Source: Asterias amurensis (lineage: Eukaryota; Echinodermata; Asteroidea; Forcipulatida; Asteriidae). Taken from it: 64,000 nucleotides of DNA. The DNA lies in the NCBI RefSeq assembly GCF_032118995.1, contig NC_092648.1, positions 2,061,001 through 2,125,000 of the forward strand. The letters run 5' to 3'. Shown here piece after piece: positions 31,851 to 43,660 of the stretch (positions within the stretch are counted from its first letter, which is position 1; every line of letters begins with the position of its first letter). A program made the position numbers and the translations under genes. The notes beneath the pieces were generated by a model. The model did not search any database, was not told where the DNA came from, and was given only the letters and a program-made list of their open reading frames with translations.

Positions 31851-32690
31851 ATGTAATTTTTAAGTTGTCATAAACATGTTACCAGAGGATATGTTTATAA
31901 GTGTCAATTTTATTCAAATTATATTGATAAATGTTAGTTCTAATTTAATTGTGGAATGTTAGTAGGAAACACTACCCCTTAATTACATATTGTCAAATTC
32001 ATAAATTAGACAAATGACATTCTTGTAAACTGTAAATTATAAATTGTAATTTTCTCTACTGATTTTTAGTTTTGTTTGATATGATTAACATTTCATAACG
32101 CTACTTTGTAATGTGTTAGATTGTTAAAGTAGTTATAATTAAACTATAAAAAAAAAAATACATTTTTTCGATGTTAGTGGTAAGATCTAGTATAATGTAA
32201 AAAAGTCAAAATAAGTTGTTTTGTGAAACAGACTTTGTAATTTACAAAGCCCAAATCATTAAAAGTAAGTTTCATGATTTATATTTTTATTGATCAAATT
32301 TTGTAATTTATAATTTGTCTGTGAATTATGAAGACAACACGACGACACGTTCCAGGGCAAGTCTTTCATAGAAAAAGACCTATATGACGAAGCAAATGTG
32401 ATATTTCCGCAACATTTCAACGCGCGACAACGTTATGTTCGCACGACTAACACTCAAACCTATCAGCAGCAACCTCGTTTCTATACCAACAAATTTAACC
32501 GGTGAATACTTATTTAAAATCTAACAACAACTAGCCAAAGGTACTGTAAACACCCATGATAAAGTTTAACATCACAATTCACAAATATTACTGCATACAG
32601 TTAAACTTTAACTTATGTAAACACCCCTGATAAAGTTTAACACCAAATTCACAAAAATGCATAGTTAAACATAAGTACACCACTGCAAGC
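31851..32690. other. Gene-free AT-rich spacer
   Basis: No ORF, RNA or clear repeat seen apart from a weak duplication (TAAACACCCATGATAAAGTT and TAAACACCCCTGATAAAGTT) at 32548 and 32618. Confidence 0.6.
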
Positions 32691-32699
32691 ATTTTATTT

Positions 32700-33715
32700 C
32701 AGTTTGAAACTTGGCCTTTTGGGGGAATTCTTCAACAAAGTAAACTGATTGGCTGTCTTTGCCTGAGCCTAAGGGAGTTTGACCGTTACGAAGCAGCACA
32801 CACCTCCGCACAAGGCAGAAGTGGCACACACCTCCGCATCAATGCAGAAGTGGCACGCACCTTCGCATGATAAGTGCAATCTCACAATGTCACCATTATA
32901 GGAGCTGACACTCCCATGATAAGAGACAGACTATAATGGGATACACTGCAAGACTTCATACTGGGGTGACACGCCTTCAAAACGCTGTCGCCTCCCATCG
33001 CTCATGTATTTTTTGTTGCTAGGATTAGGGTGGGGTTATTCTGTTTTATTTTATATTAAATTTAAAAAATATTTCTTGGGGGAATTTCTTTAACCTAGTT
33101 GGTTGATGGGCTATCTTTGCCTGAGCTCAAGGGAGTTTGACCGTGAAGAAGCAGCACGCACCTCCGCACAAGGCAGAAGTGGCACACACCTCCGCATCAA
33201 TGCAGAAGTGGCACGCACCTTCGCATGATAAGTGCAATCTCACAATGTCACCATTATAGGAGCTGACACTCCCATGATAAGAGACAGACTATAATGGGAT
33301 ACACTGCAAGACTTCATACTGGGGTGACACGCCTTCAAAACGCTGTCGCCTCCCATCGCTCATGTATTTTTTGTTGCAAGATAAGGGTAAGGGTTATTCT
33401 GTTCTATGCTATTTTAAATTTAACATTTCTTTTGAGGGGTTTTACTCAAACTAGTTGGTTGATGGGCTATCATTGCCTGGGCCTAAGGGAGTTTGACCGT
33501 GAAGAAGCAACACGCACCTCTGCACAAGGCAGAAGTGGCACACACCTCCGCATCACTGCAGAAGTGGAACGCACCTTCGCATGATAGTGCAATCTCACAA
33601 TGTCACCATTATAGGAGCTGACACTCCCATGATAAGAGACAGACTATAATGGGATACACTGCAAGACATCATACTGGGGTGACATACCTTCAACACGCTA
33701 ATGCAATTGCAATGC
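32700..33715. repeat. ~357-base tandem array, three units
   Basis: GGGAGTTTGACCGT recurs at 32773, 33131 and 33487. Units share CTCACAATGTCACCATTATA, GGAGCTGACACTCCCATGAT and CGCTGTCGCCTCCCATCGCT, and hold short sub-repeats of AGAAGTGGCACACACCTCCG. Confidence 0.9.
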
Positions 33716-33869
33716 AGAACATGTACTTATTATAAGCTTTTATTTAAAACACTAAAATATTAATTTATTTAAGTAAACCATTATACATAAGTACACCATC
33801 ACAATCATTTTTTTGTCATCAGATTTTGCTGATTTTCATCCTGGTAAGCTTAGTTCAATTAGCAGGGCT

Positions 33870-34235
33870 ACCAACGTGCAGGTTCCAGGATACCAGCCCC
33901 ACACGCTTTCTGAGATCGTAAGAGCCAATTGCACCGCCCCTTAAGGGGACGGGTCCGGTCCACTGTCCCAACTTCGGCGCCAGGACAGCCTCCCTACTCT
34001 TACTAACGCGGTCCCTAGTTGAAAGGACTAGGGACTACTTCCGTTGGTCAACCATTTGTGATAACACCGGCACCATCCTGACAGATGAGGAGCCCAAATG
34101 CACCTTTAAGATCAACCACCCAGTGGCCCGAGCCGGAAGTAGGACCCCACATGCCACGTGCACGTGTCCAGGTCCCTTTAATCTAACCGCTGCACCACAA
34201 AGATCGCTTAATTTGCTTGCAAGCGCATTATGCAA
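33870..34235 (-). mobile_element. tRNA-derived SINE, minus strand
   Basis: The minus strand begins GTGGTGCAGCGGTTAGAT (A-box-like), with a degenerate B box near GGTCCTACTTCCG, then a GC-rich body with AAGTTGGGACAGTGGACCGG. Confidence 0.45.
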
Positions 34236-34357
34236 TTTTCCAATTTATCGCAATTTCAAAGCGCAAAAAAAAAATCGCATTTGTGCTTGCTTGCAATGGT
34301 GTACTTATTTACAAGATGTTAAATTAAAATCATAATGACAATAATGAAAGATACTTA

Positions 34358-34704
34358 TTAAAGGCACTGGACACATTTGGTAATTGTCAAAGACCAGTAT
34401 TCTCACTTTCCCAACATACATGTATGCATAAAACAACAAATTTGGGCACAATTGGTCGTTGAAGTTGCAAGATAATAATGAAAGAAAAAACTACCTTGTT
34501 GCATAAATTTGTGTGACTGCTTTAAGATGCATAATAAAAGCTTCAGCTGAAGTCTTTATCATTTCAAAAACTACATTACTTCAGAGGGAGCCATTTCTCA
34601 CAATGTTGCAAACTAGCAATGGCTCTCCATTGCTAGTTAGCAAATAGGTTTATACGCTAAAAATTATTTTGAGGAATTACCAATAGTGTCCAGTGCCTAT
34701 ATAA
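34358..34704. mobile_element. MITE A, near full length
   Basis: TTAAAGGCACTGGACACATT to ACCAATAGTGTCCAGTGCC; one inverted end slightly damaged. Confidence 0.75.
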
Positions 34705-34747
34705 ACCTCTACACAAAAGTAACATACTTATAATAAAAAACATATTT

Positions 34748-35110
34748 AAAAGGGGAGAGGATACCAGCACTTACACCCTTAGCCAAGATCCTCAGCATCT
34801 GGCTATAAAAACAACATAGGAATGTTCAGCTAAAAAAAGACTTAAAAAGCACAATGAGTGCATCATTAATTAGAAAAGTTATGAAAAGGGGAGAGGTTAC
34901 CAGCACTTTCACCCTTGGCCAAGATCCTCAGCATCTGGCCATAAAAACAACACAGGAATGTTCAGCTATAACGAGAATTAAAAAGTACAATGAGTGCATC
35001 ATTAATTAGAAAAGTTATGAAAAGGGGAGAGGTTACCAGCACTTCACCCTTGGCCAAGATCCTCAGCATCTCGCCATAAAAACAACACAGGAGTGTTCAG
35101 CTAAAACAAT
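34748..35110 (-). repeat. 135-base tandem array, probable LINE tail
   Basis: About 2.7 units starting at 34748, 34884 and 35019, each with AAAAGGGGAGAGG, CCAAGATCCTCAGCATCT and ATAAAAACAACA. The last unit is continuous with the LINE fragment. Confidence 0.75.
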
Positions 35111-35465
35111 AATTAGAACGACTCTTGAAGGAAGTGATTGAAGTAGCTTGGCTAACAATAAGATGAAGACTGTTTCATAAGGTGGGAGCAGCAATGAATC
35201 CCATATCGGGAAGTAGAGACTCTGTGGGGAATTGCATTTGACACTGTGATGATGAGCGAAGACAACGAGGATGTGTATTATACAAAGTTATCAGTTCGGA
35301 GATACATGTAGGAGCGAGATCATGTAGAGACTTGTAAGTGAGCAACCATGGACTCAATATGGTCCTTGATCGGCAGCCAGTAGACACAGCGAAGAATAGG
35401 GATGATGTGCTCATTTCTTGGAGACCGTTCCACAAGGCGAGTGACAGTGTTCTGAAAACATTGTA
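35110..35465 (-). mobile_element. LINE 3' fragment (CR1/L2/Rex1-like RT C-terminus)
   Basis: Minus-strand frames give VERSPRNEHIIPIL, VYWLPIKDHI, LLTYKSLHDLAPTCISELIT, THPRCLRSSSQ and LPDMGFIAAPTL, the usual order after the RT domain of CR1/L2-type LINEs (LPV-R..YK.L..T.KALH..AP.YL). At least two frame changes and no upstream RT domain: a 5'-truncated, decayed copy. The adjacent 135-base array at 34748-35110 runs straight into it and is probably its tandemly repeated tail. Confidence 0.7.
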
Positions 35466-35825
35466 GCTTATTCAGTTCATAAAAACACATCTATAATACC
35501 TTACTGTTTAAGATAAACTGATTGTTACAGCCATAATTGCGTGCAGCTAAGATGTGGTGACTATAGCGATGTTTTTATATGCGTTGCTCTCCTTTATACA
35601 CGTATACATGATGATATCAGTAGTGGTGATTCAATTCTGCGCTTCTTTTCAGGAAACCATTCCTCACATCTCCGTCTCTGAAAGGTCAAGTTTGAAGAAG
35701 AAAAAAAGTATATATCAGCCAACAGTTTTTATTTACACAATACAGTGCAGAGTAGATTTGAACTGGTAAAGCCCCCTAACAGGGTATTAAATCTTGATTA
35801 AAAGTGTGATAAAATATCTTTTTTT

Positions 35826-38800
35826 ATGAATCGAATTGGCAACCAGTGAATTAAAACACGAGGCCTGCCACTCAACACACGACAGTGACCTGACAATGGC
35901 AAACAGTGGCAAAGCACCAGAGGCCTGTCACTCAGGAAACGATTGTAAGCCAACATCGGCAACCAGTGACTAGCACCACAGGTCTGCTGCTCAAGAAACA
36001 AGATAGTGAACTGATATTGGAAACCAATGGCATAGCACCAAAGGCCTGTCGCTCAAGAGCCGACAATGAACCGCCATCGGCAACCAGTGACTAGCACCAG
36101 ATGAATGTCGCTCAAGAAACGACAATGAACCGACATCAGCAACTAATGCAAAAGCACAAAAGGAATGTCACTCAAGAAACGACAGTGAACTGACATACGC
36201 AACAAGTGACAAACGAAAGTTAACCAAGAATAAAAACCAATGGCTAAGCGCCAAAGGCCTGTCGCTCAAGAAACGACCGTGAATAACATTGGCAACTAGT
36301 GACTAGCACCAGAGCATTGTCGGTCAAGGAACAAAAGTAAACAGACATTGGAAACCAATGGCATAGCACCAAAAGCCTGTCGCTCAAGGAACGAAAGTAA
36401 ACCGATATCGGTAACCAATGGCATAGCACCAAAGGCCTGTCGCTCAAGAAACGACAGTGAACCAACATCGGCAACCAGTGACTAGCACCAGAGAAATGTC
36501 GCTCAAGGAACGAAAGTGAACCGATATCGGAAACCAATGGCATAGCGCCAAAGGCCTGTCGCTCAAGGAACGAAAGTAAACCGATATCGGTAACCAATGG
36601 CATAGCACCAAAGGCCTGTCGCTCAAGGAGCGACAGTTAACCGACAACGGCAACTAGTGACTAGCACCAGAGGAATGTCGCTCAAACCAATGGCAATTGC
36701 TAAAGGCCTGTCGCTCATGGAACGAAAGTGAACCAACAACAGCAACTAGTGACTAGCACCAAAGGAATGTCGCTCAAAGAACGAAAGTTAATCGATATCG
36801 GAAACCAATGGCATAGCACCAAAGGCCTGTCGCTCAAGGAGCGACAGTTAACCGACAACGGCAACTAGTGACTAGCACCAGAGGAAGGTCGCTCAAAGAT
36901 CGAAAGTGAATCGATATCGGAAACCAAAGGCATAGCGCCACAGGTCTGTCACTAAAGAATCGACAGTGAACGGACATCGGCAACTAATGACTAGCACCAG
37001 AAGCCTGTCGCTCAAGGAACGAAAGTGAACAGATATTGGCAAATAATGGCATAGCACCAAAGGCCTGTCGCTTAAGGAGCAACAGTGAACCGACATCAGG
37101 AAACAAGTGACTGACACCAGAGGCCTGTCGCTCAAAGAACGAAAGTGAACCGATATCGGAAACCAATGGCATAGCGTCAAAGGCCTGTCGCTCAAAGAAC
37201 GAAAGTGAACCGATATCGAAAACCAATGGCATAGCGCCAAAGCCTGTCGCTCAAGAAACAACAGTGAACGGACATCGGCAACTAGTGACTAGCACCAGAG
37301 GCCTGTCGCTCAAGGAACGAAAGTGACCCAATGGCATAGCACCAAAGGCCCGTCGCTTAAGGAGCGACAGTGAACTGACATCAGGAAACAAGTGAATAGC
37401 ACCCAAGGAATGTCGCTCAAGGAAGAAAAGTGAACCGATATCAGAAACCAATGGCATAGCGCCAAAGGCCTGTTGCTCAAGAAACGACAGTAAACCGACA
37501 TCGGCAACTTGTGACTAGCACCAGTGGAATGCCCTCAAGGAGCGACAGTGAACTGACATCAGGAAACAAGTGACTAGCACCAAAGGAATGTCGCTCAAGG
37601 AAGAAAAGTGAACCGATATCAGAAACCAATGGCATAGCACCAAAGGCCTGTCGCTCAAGGAACGAAAGTGAACCGATATTGGAAACCAATGGCATAGCAC
37701 CAAAGGCCTGTCGCTCAAGGAGCGATGGTGCACTGACATCAGGAAACAAGTGAATAGCACCAAAGGAATGTTGCTCAAGGAACGAAAGTGAACCGATATC
37801 GGAAACCAATGACATAGCGCCAAAGGCCCGTCACTCAAGAAACGACAGTGAACCGACATCGGCAACCAGTGACTAGCAACAGAGGAATGTCGCTCAAGGA
37901 GCGACAATGAACCGGTATCGAAAACCAATGGCGTAGCACCAAAGGCCCGTCACTCAAGAAACGATAGTGAACCGACATTGGCAACCAGTGACTAGCACCA
38001 GAGGCGTAGCACCAAAGGCGTGTCGCTCAAGGAGCGACAGTGAACTAATATCAGGAAGCAAGTGAATAGCGCCAAAGGACTGTCGCTCAAGGAGCGACAG
38101 TGAACCGATATCGGAAACCAATGGCATAGCGCCAAAGGCCTGTCACTCAAGAAACGACAGTGAACCGACATCGGCAACCAGTGACTAGCACCAGAGGCGT
38201 AGCACCAAAGGCGTGTCGCTCAAGGAGCGACAGTGAACTAATATCAGGAAGCAAGTGAATAGCGCCAAAGGACTGTCGCTCAAGGAGCGACAGTGAACCG
38301 ATATCAGAAACCAATGGCATAGCGCCAAAGGCCCGTCACTCAAGAAACGACAGTGAACCGACATCGGCAACCAGTGACTAGCACCAGAGGAATGTTGCTC
38401 AAGGAGCGACAATGAACCGATATCGAAAACCAATGGCATAGCACCAAAGGCGTGTCGCTCAAGGAGCGACAGTGAACCAATATCAGGAAACAAGTGAATA
38501 GCACAAAAGGAATGTTGCTCGAGGAACAAAAGTGAACCGATATCGGAAACCAATGGCATAGCGCCAAAGGCGTGTCCCTCAAGGAGCGACAGTGAACTAA
38601 TATCAGGAAGCAAGTGAATAGCGCCAAAGGCCTGTTGCTCAAGCATCGACAGTAAACCGACATCGGCAACTTGTGACTAGCACCAGTGGAATGCCCTCAA
38701 GGAACGAAAGTGAACCGATATCGGAAACCAATGGCATAGCGCCAAAGGCCTGTCGCTCAAGGAGCGATGGTGCACTGACTTCAGGAAACAAGTGAATAGC

Positions 38801-41528
38801 ACCAAAGGAATGTCGCTCAAGGAACGAAAGTGAATCGCTATTGGAAACCAATGGCATAGCGCCAAAGGCCTGTCGCTCAAGAAACGACAGTGAACCAACT
38901 TTGGCAACTAGTGACTAGCACCAGAGAAATGCGCTCAAGGAACGAAAGTGAACCGATATCGGAAACCAATGGCATAGCACCAAAGGCCTGTCGCTCAAGA
39001 AACGACAGTGAACCAACTTTGGCAACTAGTGACTAGCACCAGAGGAATGCGCTCAAGGAACGAAAGTGAACCAATATCGAAAACCAATGGCATAGAGCCA
39101 AACGCCTGTCGCTCAAGGAGCGACAGTGAACCGACATCGGAAACCAATGGCCTAGCGCCAAAGGCCTGTCGCTCAAGGAGCGACAGTGATCTGATATTGG
39201 AAACCAATGGCATAGCGCCGAAGGCCTGTCGCTCAAGGAGCGACAGTGAACCAATATCAGGAAACAAGTGAATAGCACAAAAGGAATGTTGCTCGAGGAA
39301 CAAAAGTGAACCGATATCGGAAACCAATGGCATAGCACCAAAGGCGTGTCCCTCAAGGAGCGACAGTGAACTAATATCAGGAAGCAAGTGAATAGTGCCA
39401 AAGGCCTGTCGCTCAAGCATCGACAGTAAACCGACATCGGCAACTTGTGACTAGCACCAGTGGAATGCCCTCAAGGAACGAAAGTGAACCGATATCGGAA
39501 ACCAATGGCATAGCACCAAAGGCCTGTCGCTCAAGGAGCGACTGTGAACTAATATCAGGAAGCAAGTGAATAGCGCCAAAGGCATGTCGCTCAAGGAGCG
39601 ACTGTGAACTAATATCAGGAAGCAAGTGAATAGCGCCAAAGGACTGTCGCTCAATGAGCGACAGTGAACCGATATCGAAAACCAATGGCATAGCGCCAAA
39701 GGCCCGTCACTCAAGAAACGACAGTGAACCGACATCGGCAACCAGTGACTAGCACCAGAGGAATGTCGCTCAAGGAGCGACAATGAACCGATATCGGAAA
39801 CCAATGGCGTAGCACCAAAGGCGTGTCGCTCAAGGAGCGACAGTGAACTAATATCAGGAAGCAAGTGAATAGCGCCAAAGGACTGTCGCTCAAGGAGCGA
39901 TAGTGAACCAATATCAGGAAACAAGTGAATAGCACAAAAGGAATGTTGCTCAAGGAACAAAAGTGAATCGATATCGGAAACCAATGGCCTAGCGCCAAAG
40001 GCCTGTCGCTCAAGGAGCGAAAGTGATCTGATATCGGAAACGAATGGCGTAGCGCCGAAGGCCTGTCGCTCAAGGAGCGACAGTGAACCAATATCAGGAA
40101 ACAAGTCAATAGCACAAAAGGAATGTTGCTCAAGGAACAAAAGTGAACCGATATCGGAAACCAATGGCATAGCGCCGAAGGCCTGTCGCTCAAGGAGCGA
40201 CAGTGAACCAATATCAGGAAACAAGTCAATAGCACAAAAGGAATGTTGCTCAAGGAACAAAAGTGAACCGATATCGGAAACCAATGGCATAGCGCCAAAG
40301 GCCCGTCACACAAGAAACGACAGTGAACCGACATCGGCAACCAGTGACTATCACAAGAGGAATGTCGCTCAAGGAGCGACAATGAACCGATATCGGAAAC
40401 CAATGGCATAGCGCCAAAGGCCCGTCACTCAAGAAACGACAGTGAACCGACATCGGCAACCAGTGACTATCACCAGAGGAATGTCGCTCAAGGAGCGACA
40501 ATGAACCGATATCGGAAACCAATGGCATAGCACCAAAGGGCTGTCGCTCAAGGAGTGACAGTGAACTGATATCAGCAATCAGTGACTAGCACCAGAGGAA
40601 TGTCGCTCAAGGAACGAAAGTGGACCGATATGGGAAAGCAATGGCATAGAACCAAAGGCCCGTCACTCAAGAAACGACAGTGACCTGACATTGGCAACCA
40701 GTGACTAGCACCAGAGAAATGTCGCTCAAGGAACGAAAGTAAACCGACATCGGCAACTAGTGACTATCACCAAAGGAATGTCGCTCATAGAACGAAAGTG
40801 AATCGATATTGAAAACCAATGGCCTAGCGCCAAAGGCCTGTCGCTCAAGAAACAACAGTGAACAGACTTCGGCAACTAGTGACTAGCACCAGAGGAATGC
40901 GCTCAAGGAATGAAAGTGAACCGATATCGGAAACCAATGACATAGCACCAAAGGCCCATTGTCAAGGAGTGACAGTGAACGGACATCGGCAACTAATGTC
41001 ACAGCACAAAAGGAATGTCACTCAAAAAATGATAGTGAACTGCATCCACAACAAAAGGCAAAGAACCAAAGGCCAGTCGCTCAAGAAATGACTGTGAACC
41101 GCCAACGCACCAGTGACATAGCACCAACGGCCTGTCACTCAAGAAACGACAGTGAACTGACATGGCAACCAGTGACTATCACCAGAGGAATGTTGCTCAA
41201 GAAAGGAAAGTGAACCGATATCGGCAACCAGTGACTAGCACCAGAGGAATGCCACTCAAGAAACGACAGTAACTGATATCGGTAACCAGTGACTAGCACC
41301 AGAGGAACGTCGCTCAAGGAATAAAAGTAAACCAACATCGGCAACCAGTGACATAGCACCAGATGCCTGTTGCTCAAGAAACGACAGTGAACCGACAGCG
41401 GACACCAATGGCATAGCACTAGAGGCCTGTCGCTCCAGAAACAAAAGTAAACCGACATCGGCAACCATGACATAGCACCAGAGATATGTCACTCAAGAAT
41501 AAACATCGGCGATCACTGGCAAACCACT
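35826..41528. repeat. 5.7 kb satellite of 59/60-base units
   Basis: About 95 units of a 60-mer, e.g. CGCTCAAGGAACGAAAGTGA then ACCGATATCGGAAACCAATG and GCATAGCACCAAAGGCCTG. Three unit types are visible: A (ACCGATATCGGAAACCAATG, 60 bases), B (ACCGACATCGGCAACCAGTG then ACTAGCACC, 59 bases; for example 38356 to 38415) and C (ACTGACATCAGGAAACAAGT, 60 bases). Many units carry an 8-base-arm palindrome TGTCGCTC-AAG-GAGCGACA and the 10-base palindrome CCGATATCGG. Minus-strand ORFs up to 279 codons read as 20-residue repeats (e.g. PLVSDIGSLSFLERQAFGAM), but B units shift the frame, so a protein is unlikely. Confidence 0.93.
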
Positions 41529-41534
41529 AAAGGC

Positions 41535-41700
41535 AACCACAGGGAATACCCAATTGTACTCCTGGGTGGAGAGAAGCAATTAAGGCAAAGTGCCTCGTTC
41601 AAGGACACAATTGTTGTGACTAATGTGGATTTAGGATTGGAACCCATATTTCGTAAATTACAAAAATTGAGTCCACCGACGCAGGACGCTAGGCCCAGAC
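41535..41700. repeat. SINE-like fragment beside the satellite
   Basis: GAGAGAAGCAATTAAGGCAA, TGCCTCGTTCAAGGACACAA and GGATTGGAACCCATATTTCG suggest an old SINE end. Confidence 0.35.
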
Positions 41701-41812
41701 ATGTACAGTGCCTTTTTAAAAACAAGAGTAACATCATGCATTCTGCATAATTGTTACAGAGTTCCATTCAAGACTGGGGTAAATATCAAAAGTAATCTTG
41801 TTATGAACTCGC

Positions 41813-41913
41813 CTTTGACTTGAGAGTGTACACGTAGCTCCTTTATTGTCAGCTGGTCTTGGATGGATCCACTTGCGTTGAGGGAAAGACGTCTTTGCAG
41901 ATGTTAAGCTTCA
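41813..41913 (-). other. Exon-like module M1
   Basis: 101 bases from TTGCAG to AAAG|GCGAGT, a GC donor where its sister M2 has GT. It reads VKLNICKDVFPSTQVDPSKT then stops. Its downstream flank is the unoccupied counterpart of the MITE-bearing intron beside M2. Confidence 0.5.
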
Positions 41914-41973
41914 CTGCAACACAAACAAACAAAATGTATCTGATATTTTCCATCCGATTTATACATGTTTTTT

Positions 41974-42125
41974 CAAGGAACATTACAGAATTCGTTTTGC
42001 CAAAACAGTTGCTGGCAGTATAAGCACTTTATGTAATCCACCATCACATAAACTGACAAACCTGTAGAAGTTTTAGATCAATCGGTCATCTGGGTCACGA
42101 GAGAACAGTGAAAAACCGATACCAA
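41974..42125. repeat. Interspersed repeat, second copy of the 7970 family
   Basis: Starts AAGGAACATTACAGAATTCG and includes CACATAAACTGACAAACCTG; ends before an A-rich stretch. Just upstream of module M1. Confidence 0.55.
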
Positions 42126-42335
42126 ATTTTGCATTGCATCGATGCAAAAAAAATAAAAAAAATAAAACGCTCACTGAGCGATAAACTCCAAACGCGAAAT
42201 TAGATTATTGATTTCTCATCAAATATGACATTTTAGACAATGTTTTCAACTATCATGAACATTAGATCGTGTAATTTTTTACCAATTCTGTAACGTTACC
42301 TAAAGCAAAAAAAACCTAAAGAAAATTGGATTTTG

Positions 42336-42737
42336 GGGTTAAAGCCATTGGACACTTTCGAAACAGAATTTTACTCACAGGGTTTACAGAAGGTAATGGT
42401 GAAAGACTTCTGGTGAAACATTTTTCCATGAAATGCTTTACTTTTTGAGAAAACATTAAAACAATATAGATTCTGGATATCAAGAATTACGGATTTATTT
42501 TTGAGAAAACATTAAAACAATATAGATTCTCGATATCAAGAATTACGGATTTATTTTAAACATGTGTCATGACACGGCGAAACGTGCAGAAACAAAGGTG
42601 GGTTTTTCTGTTATTTTCTCCCGACTTTGACGACCAATTAAGCCTAAATCTCAGTTTGTTATTTTATATAAAAGTTGTGATACACAACGTTTGGGCTTTG
42701 GACAATACTGTTTATCACAAGTGACCAATGGCTTTAA
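42336..42737. mobile_element. MITE B
   Basis: TTAAAGCCATTGGACACTTT to AAGTGACCAATGGCTTTAA are imperfect inverted ends in TTAA context. Internal TTCTCGATATCAAGAATTAC is duplicated. The same family in reverse lies at 54941-55297. Confidence 0.7.
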
Positions 42738-42879
42738 AAATAAAAAAAAGGTGGATTTCTGATTGAAATCTGAAAAGTCGCATCTCTACTAAACAATGTC
42801 GTGTGCGGAAGTGACTTGATTTTTCATAAACCATTTCAAGATACTATTTGCAATGTTGTGAAATCAAACTTACTTAAGT

Positions 42880-43005
42880 CAATTCTAACCTCTCAGGTGA
42901 TTTTTGCGCAGGTCAAGTCACAAGTCATTTTTGTCCAAGTCAAGTCAAGTCGCAAGTCAACAAAATTGGTGACTCGAGTACAAGTCACCGACTTAGGTCA
43001 ACAAC
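42880..43005. repeat. CAAGTCACAAGTC-type degenerate repeat
   Basis: Runs of AAGTCAAGTCGCAAGTC ending in GACTCGAGTACAAGTCACC; a smaller cousin of 49190-49445. Confidence 0.55.
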
Positions 43006-43102
43006 ACTGCTAGGCGCAATATAAAATCTGAGCCATGTTTTGGAAGAGTAACGACACGCATTCTGCACATTTATTACAGAGCTCCATTCAGGACAGGGGT
43101 AC

Positions 43103-43346
43103 ATAGAGTTATATATAAGAACTAGAGGGCGCACTGGTGATGCTGTTTGCACAAACGCAACAGGACCGCGAGGAGACACGTGCGCGCCATTCTGTCTGCG
43201 CGTTGAATATAAAACACACATTGGAATTTGTGTTTGTTGAACCCTACGCAATGCTGTTTTTGTCAACTTAGAAAATGGCTGCCTGAGAGCATGTCGGGTC
43301 TCGTATATAGGCCAGTGCGCCCTCTAGTTCTTATATGTAATTCTAT
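43103..43346. mobile_element. TIR MITE inserted in a duplicated intron
   Basis: 36-base inverted ends (CATAGARTTAYATATAAG then AACTAGAGGGCGCACTGG) with about two mismatches, flanked by GGTA on both sides. The paralogous flank of M1 at 41779 has a single uninterrupted GGGGTAAATAT. Confidence 0.8.
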
Positions 43347-43382
43347 GGGTAAATATTAGAAGCAATCTTGTTTTGAACTCAC

Positions 43383-43660
43383 CTATGACTGAAGACTGTA
43401 ACGCTTGTCAAGGTTTACACTCTACCGACGGGAAAAGACCAGGAATGCAACACACATCATTCCTGACATGTGTGCAACGTCTGCTTGGAGATGATAAAGG
43501 CATATGCTTTACAACCAAGCCAAATCTCCACACTTGCCCAAGATTGTCTTAGTTGGAAGAAGCTTGTAGTCCCCTGCTCCGCAGCCGAAGGATGATGATG
43601 TCTGTAGCTCCTTCATGATAGGTTCGTCTTGGAGATCTACTTCGCTGATGCCAAGCCTTA
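43383..43660 (-). other. Exon-like module M2, long form with an open frame
   Basis: 278 bases from TTTTGCAG to ATAG|GTGAGT. In the module frame it is open for about 50 codons: VRLGISEVDLQDEPIMKELQ, then TSSSFGCGAGDYKLLPTKTI, LGKCGDLAWL and a stop, about 125 bases before the donor. Compared with M1 it lacks the GTCTTTCCCTCAAC core but has about 200 extra bases before a shared end. It could be a terminal coding exon or a chance open frame. Confidence 0.45.

Noticed and set aside
36893-40409. Long minus-strand ORFs (up to 279 codons) of 20-residue repeats
   Set aside because: They follow from a 60-base satellite; 59-base units break the frame repeatedly, two frames are open together, and there is no start or splice context.
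26430-41528. CRISPR-like repeat array
   Set aside because: Units are contiguous with no unique spacers, and the genome is eukaryotic.
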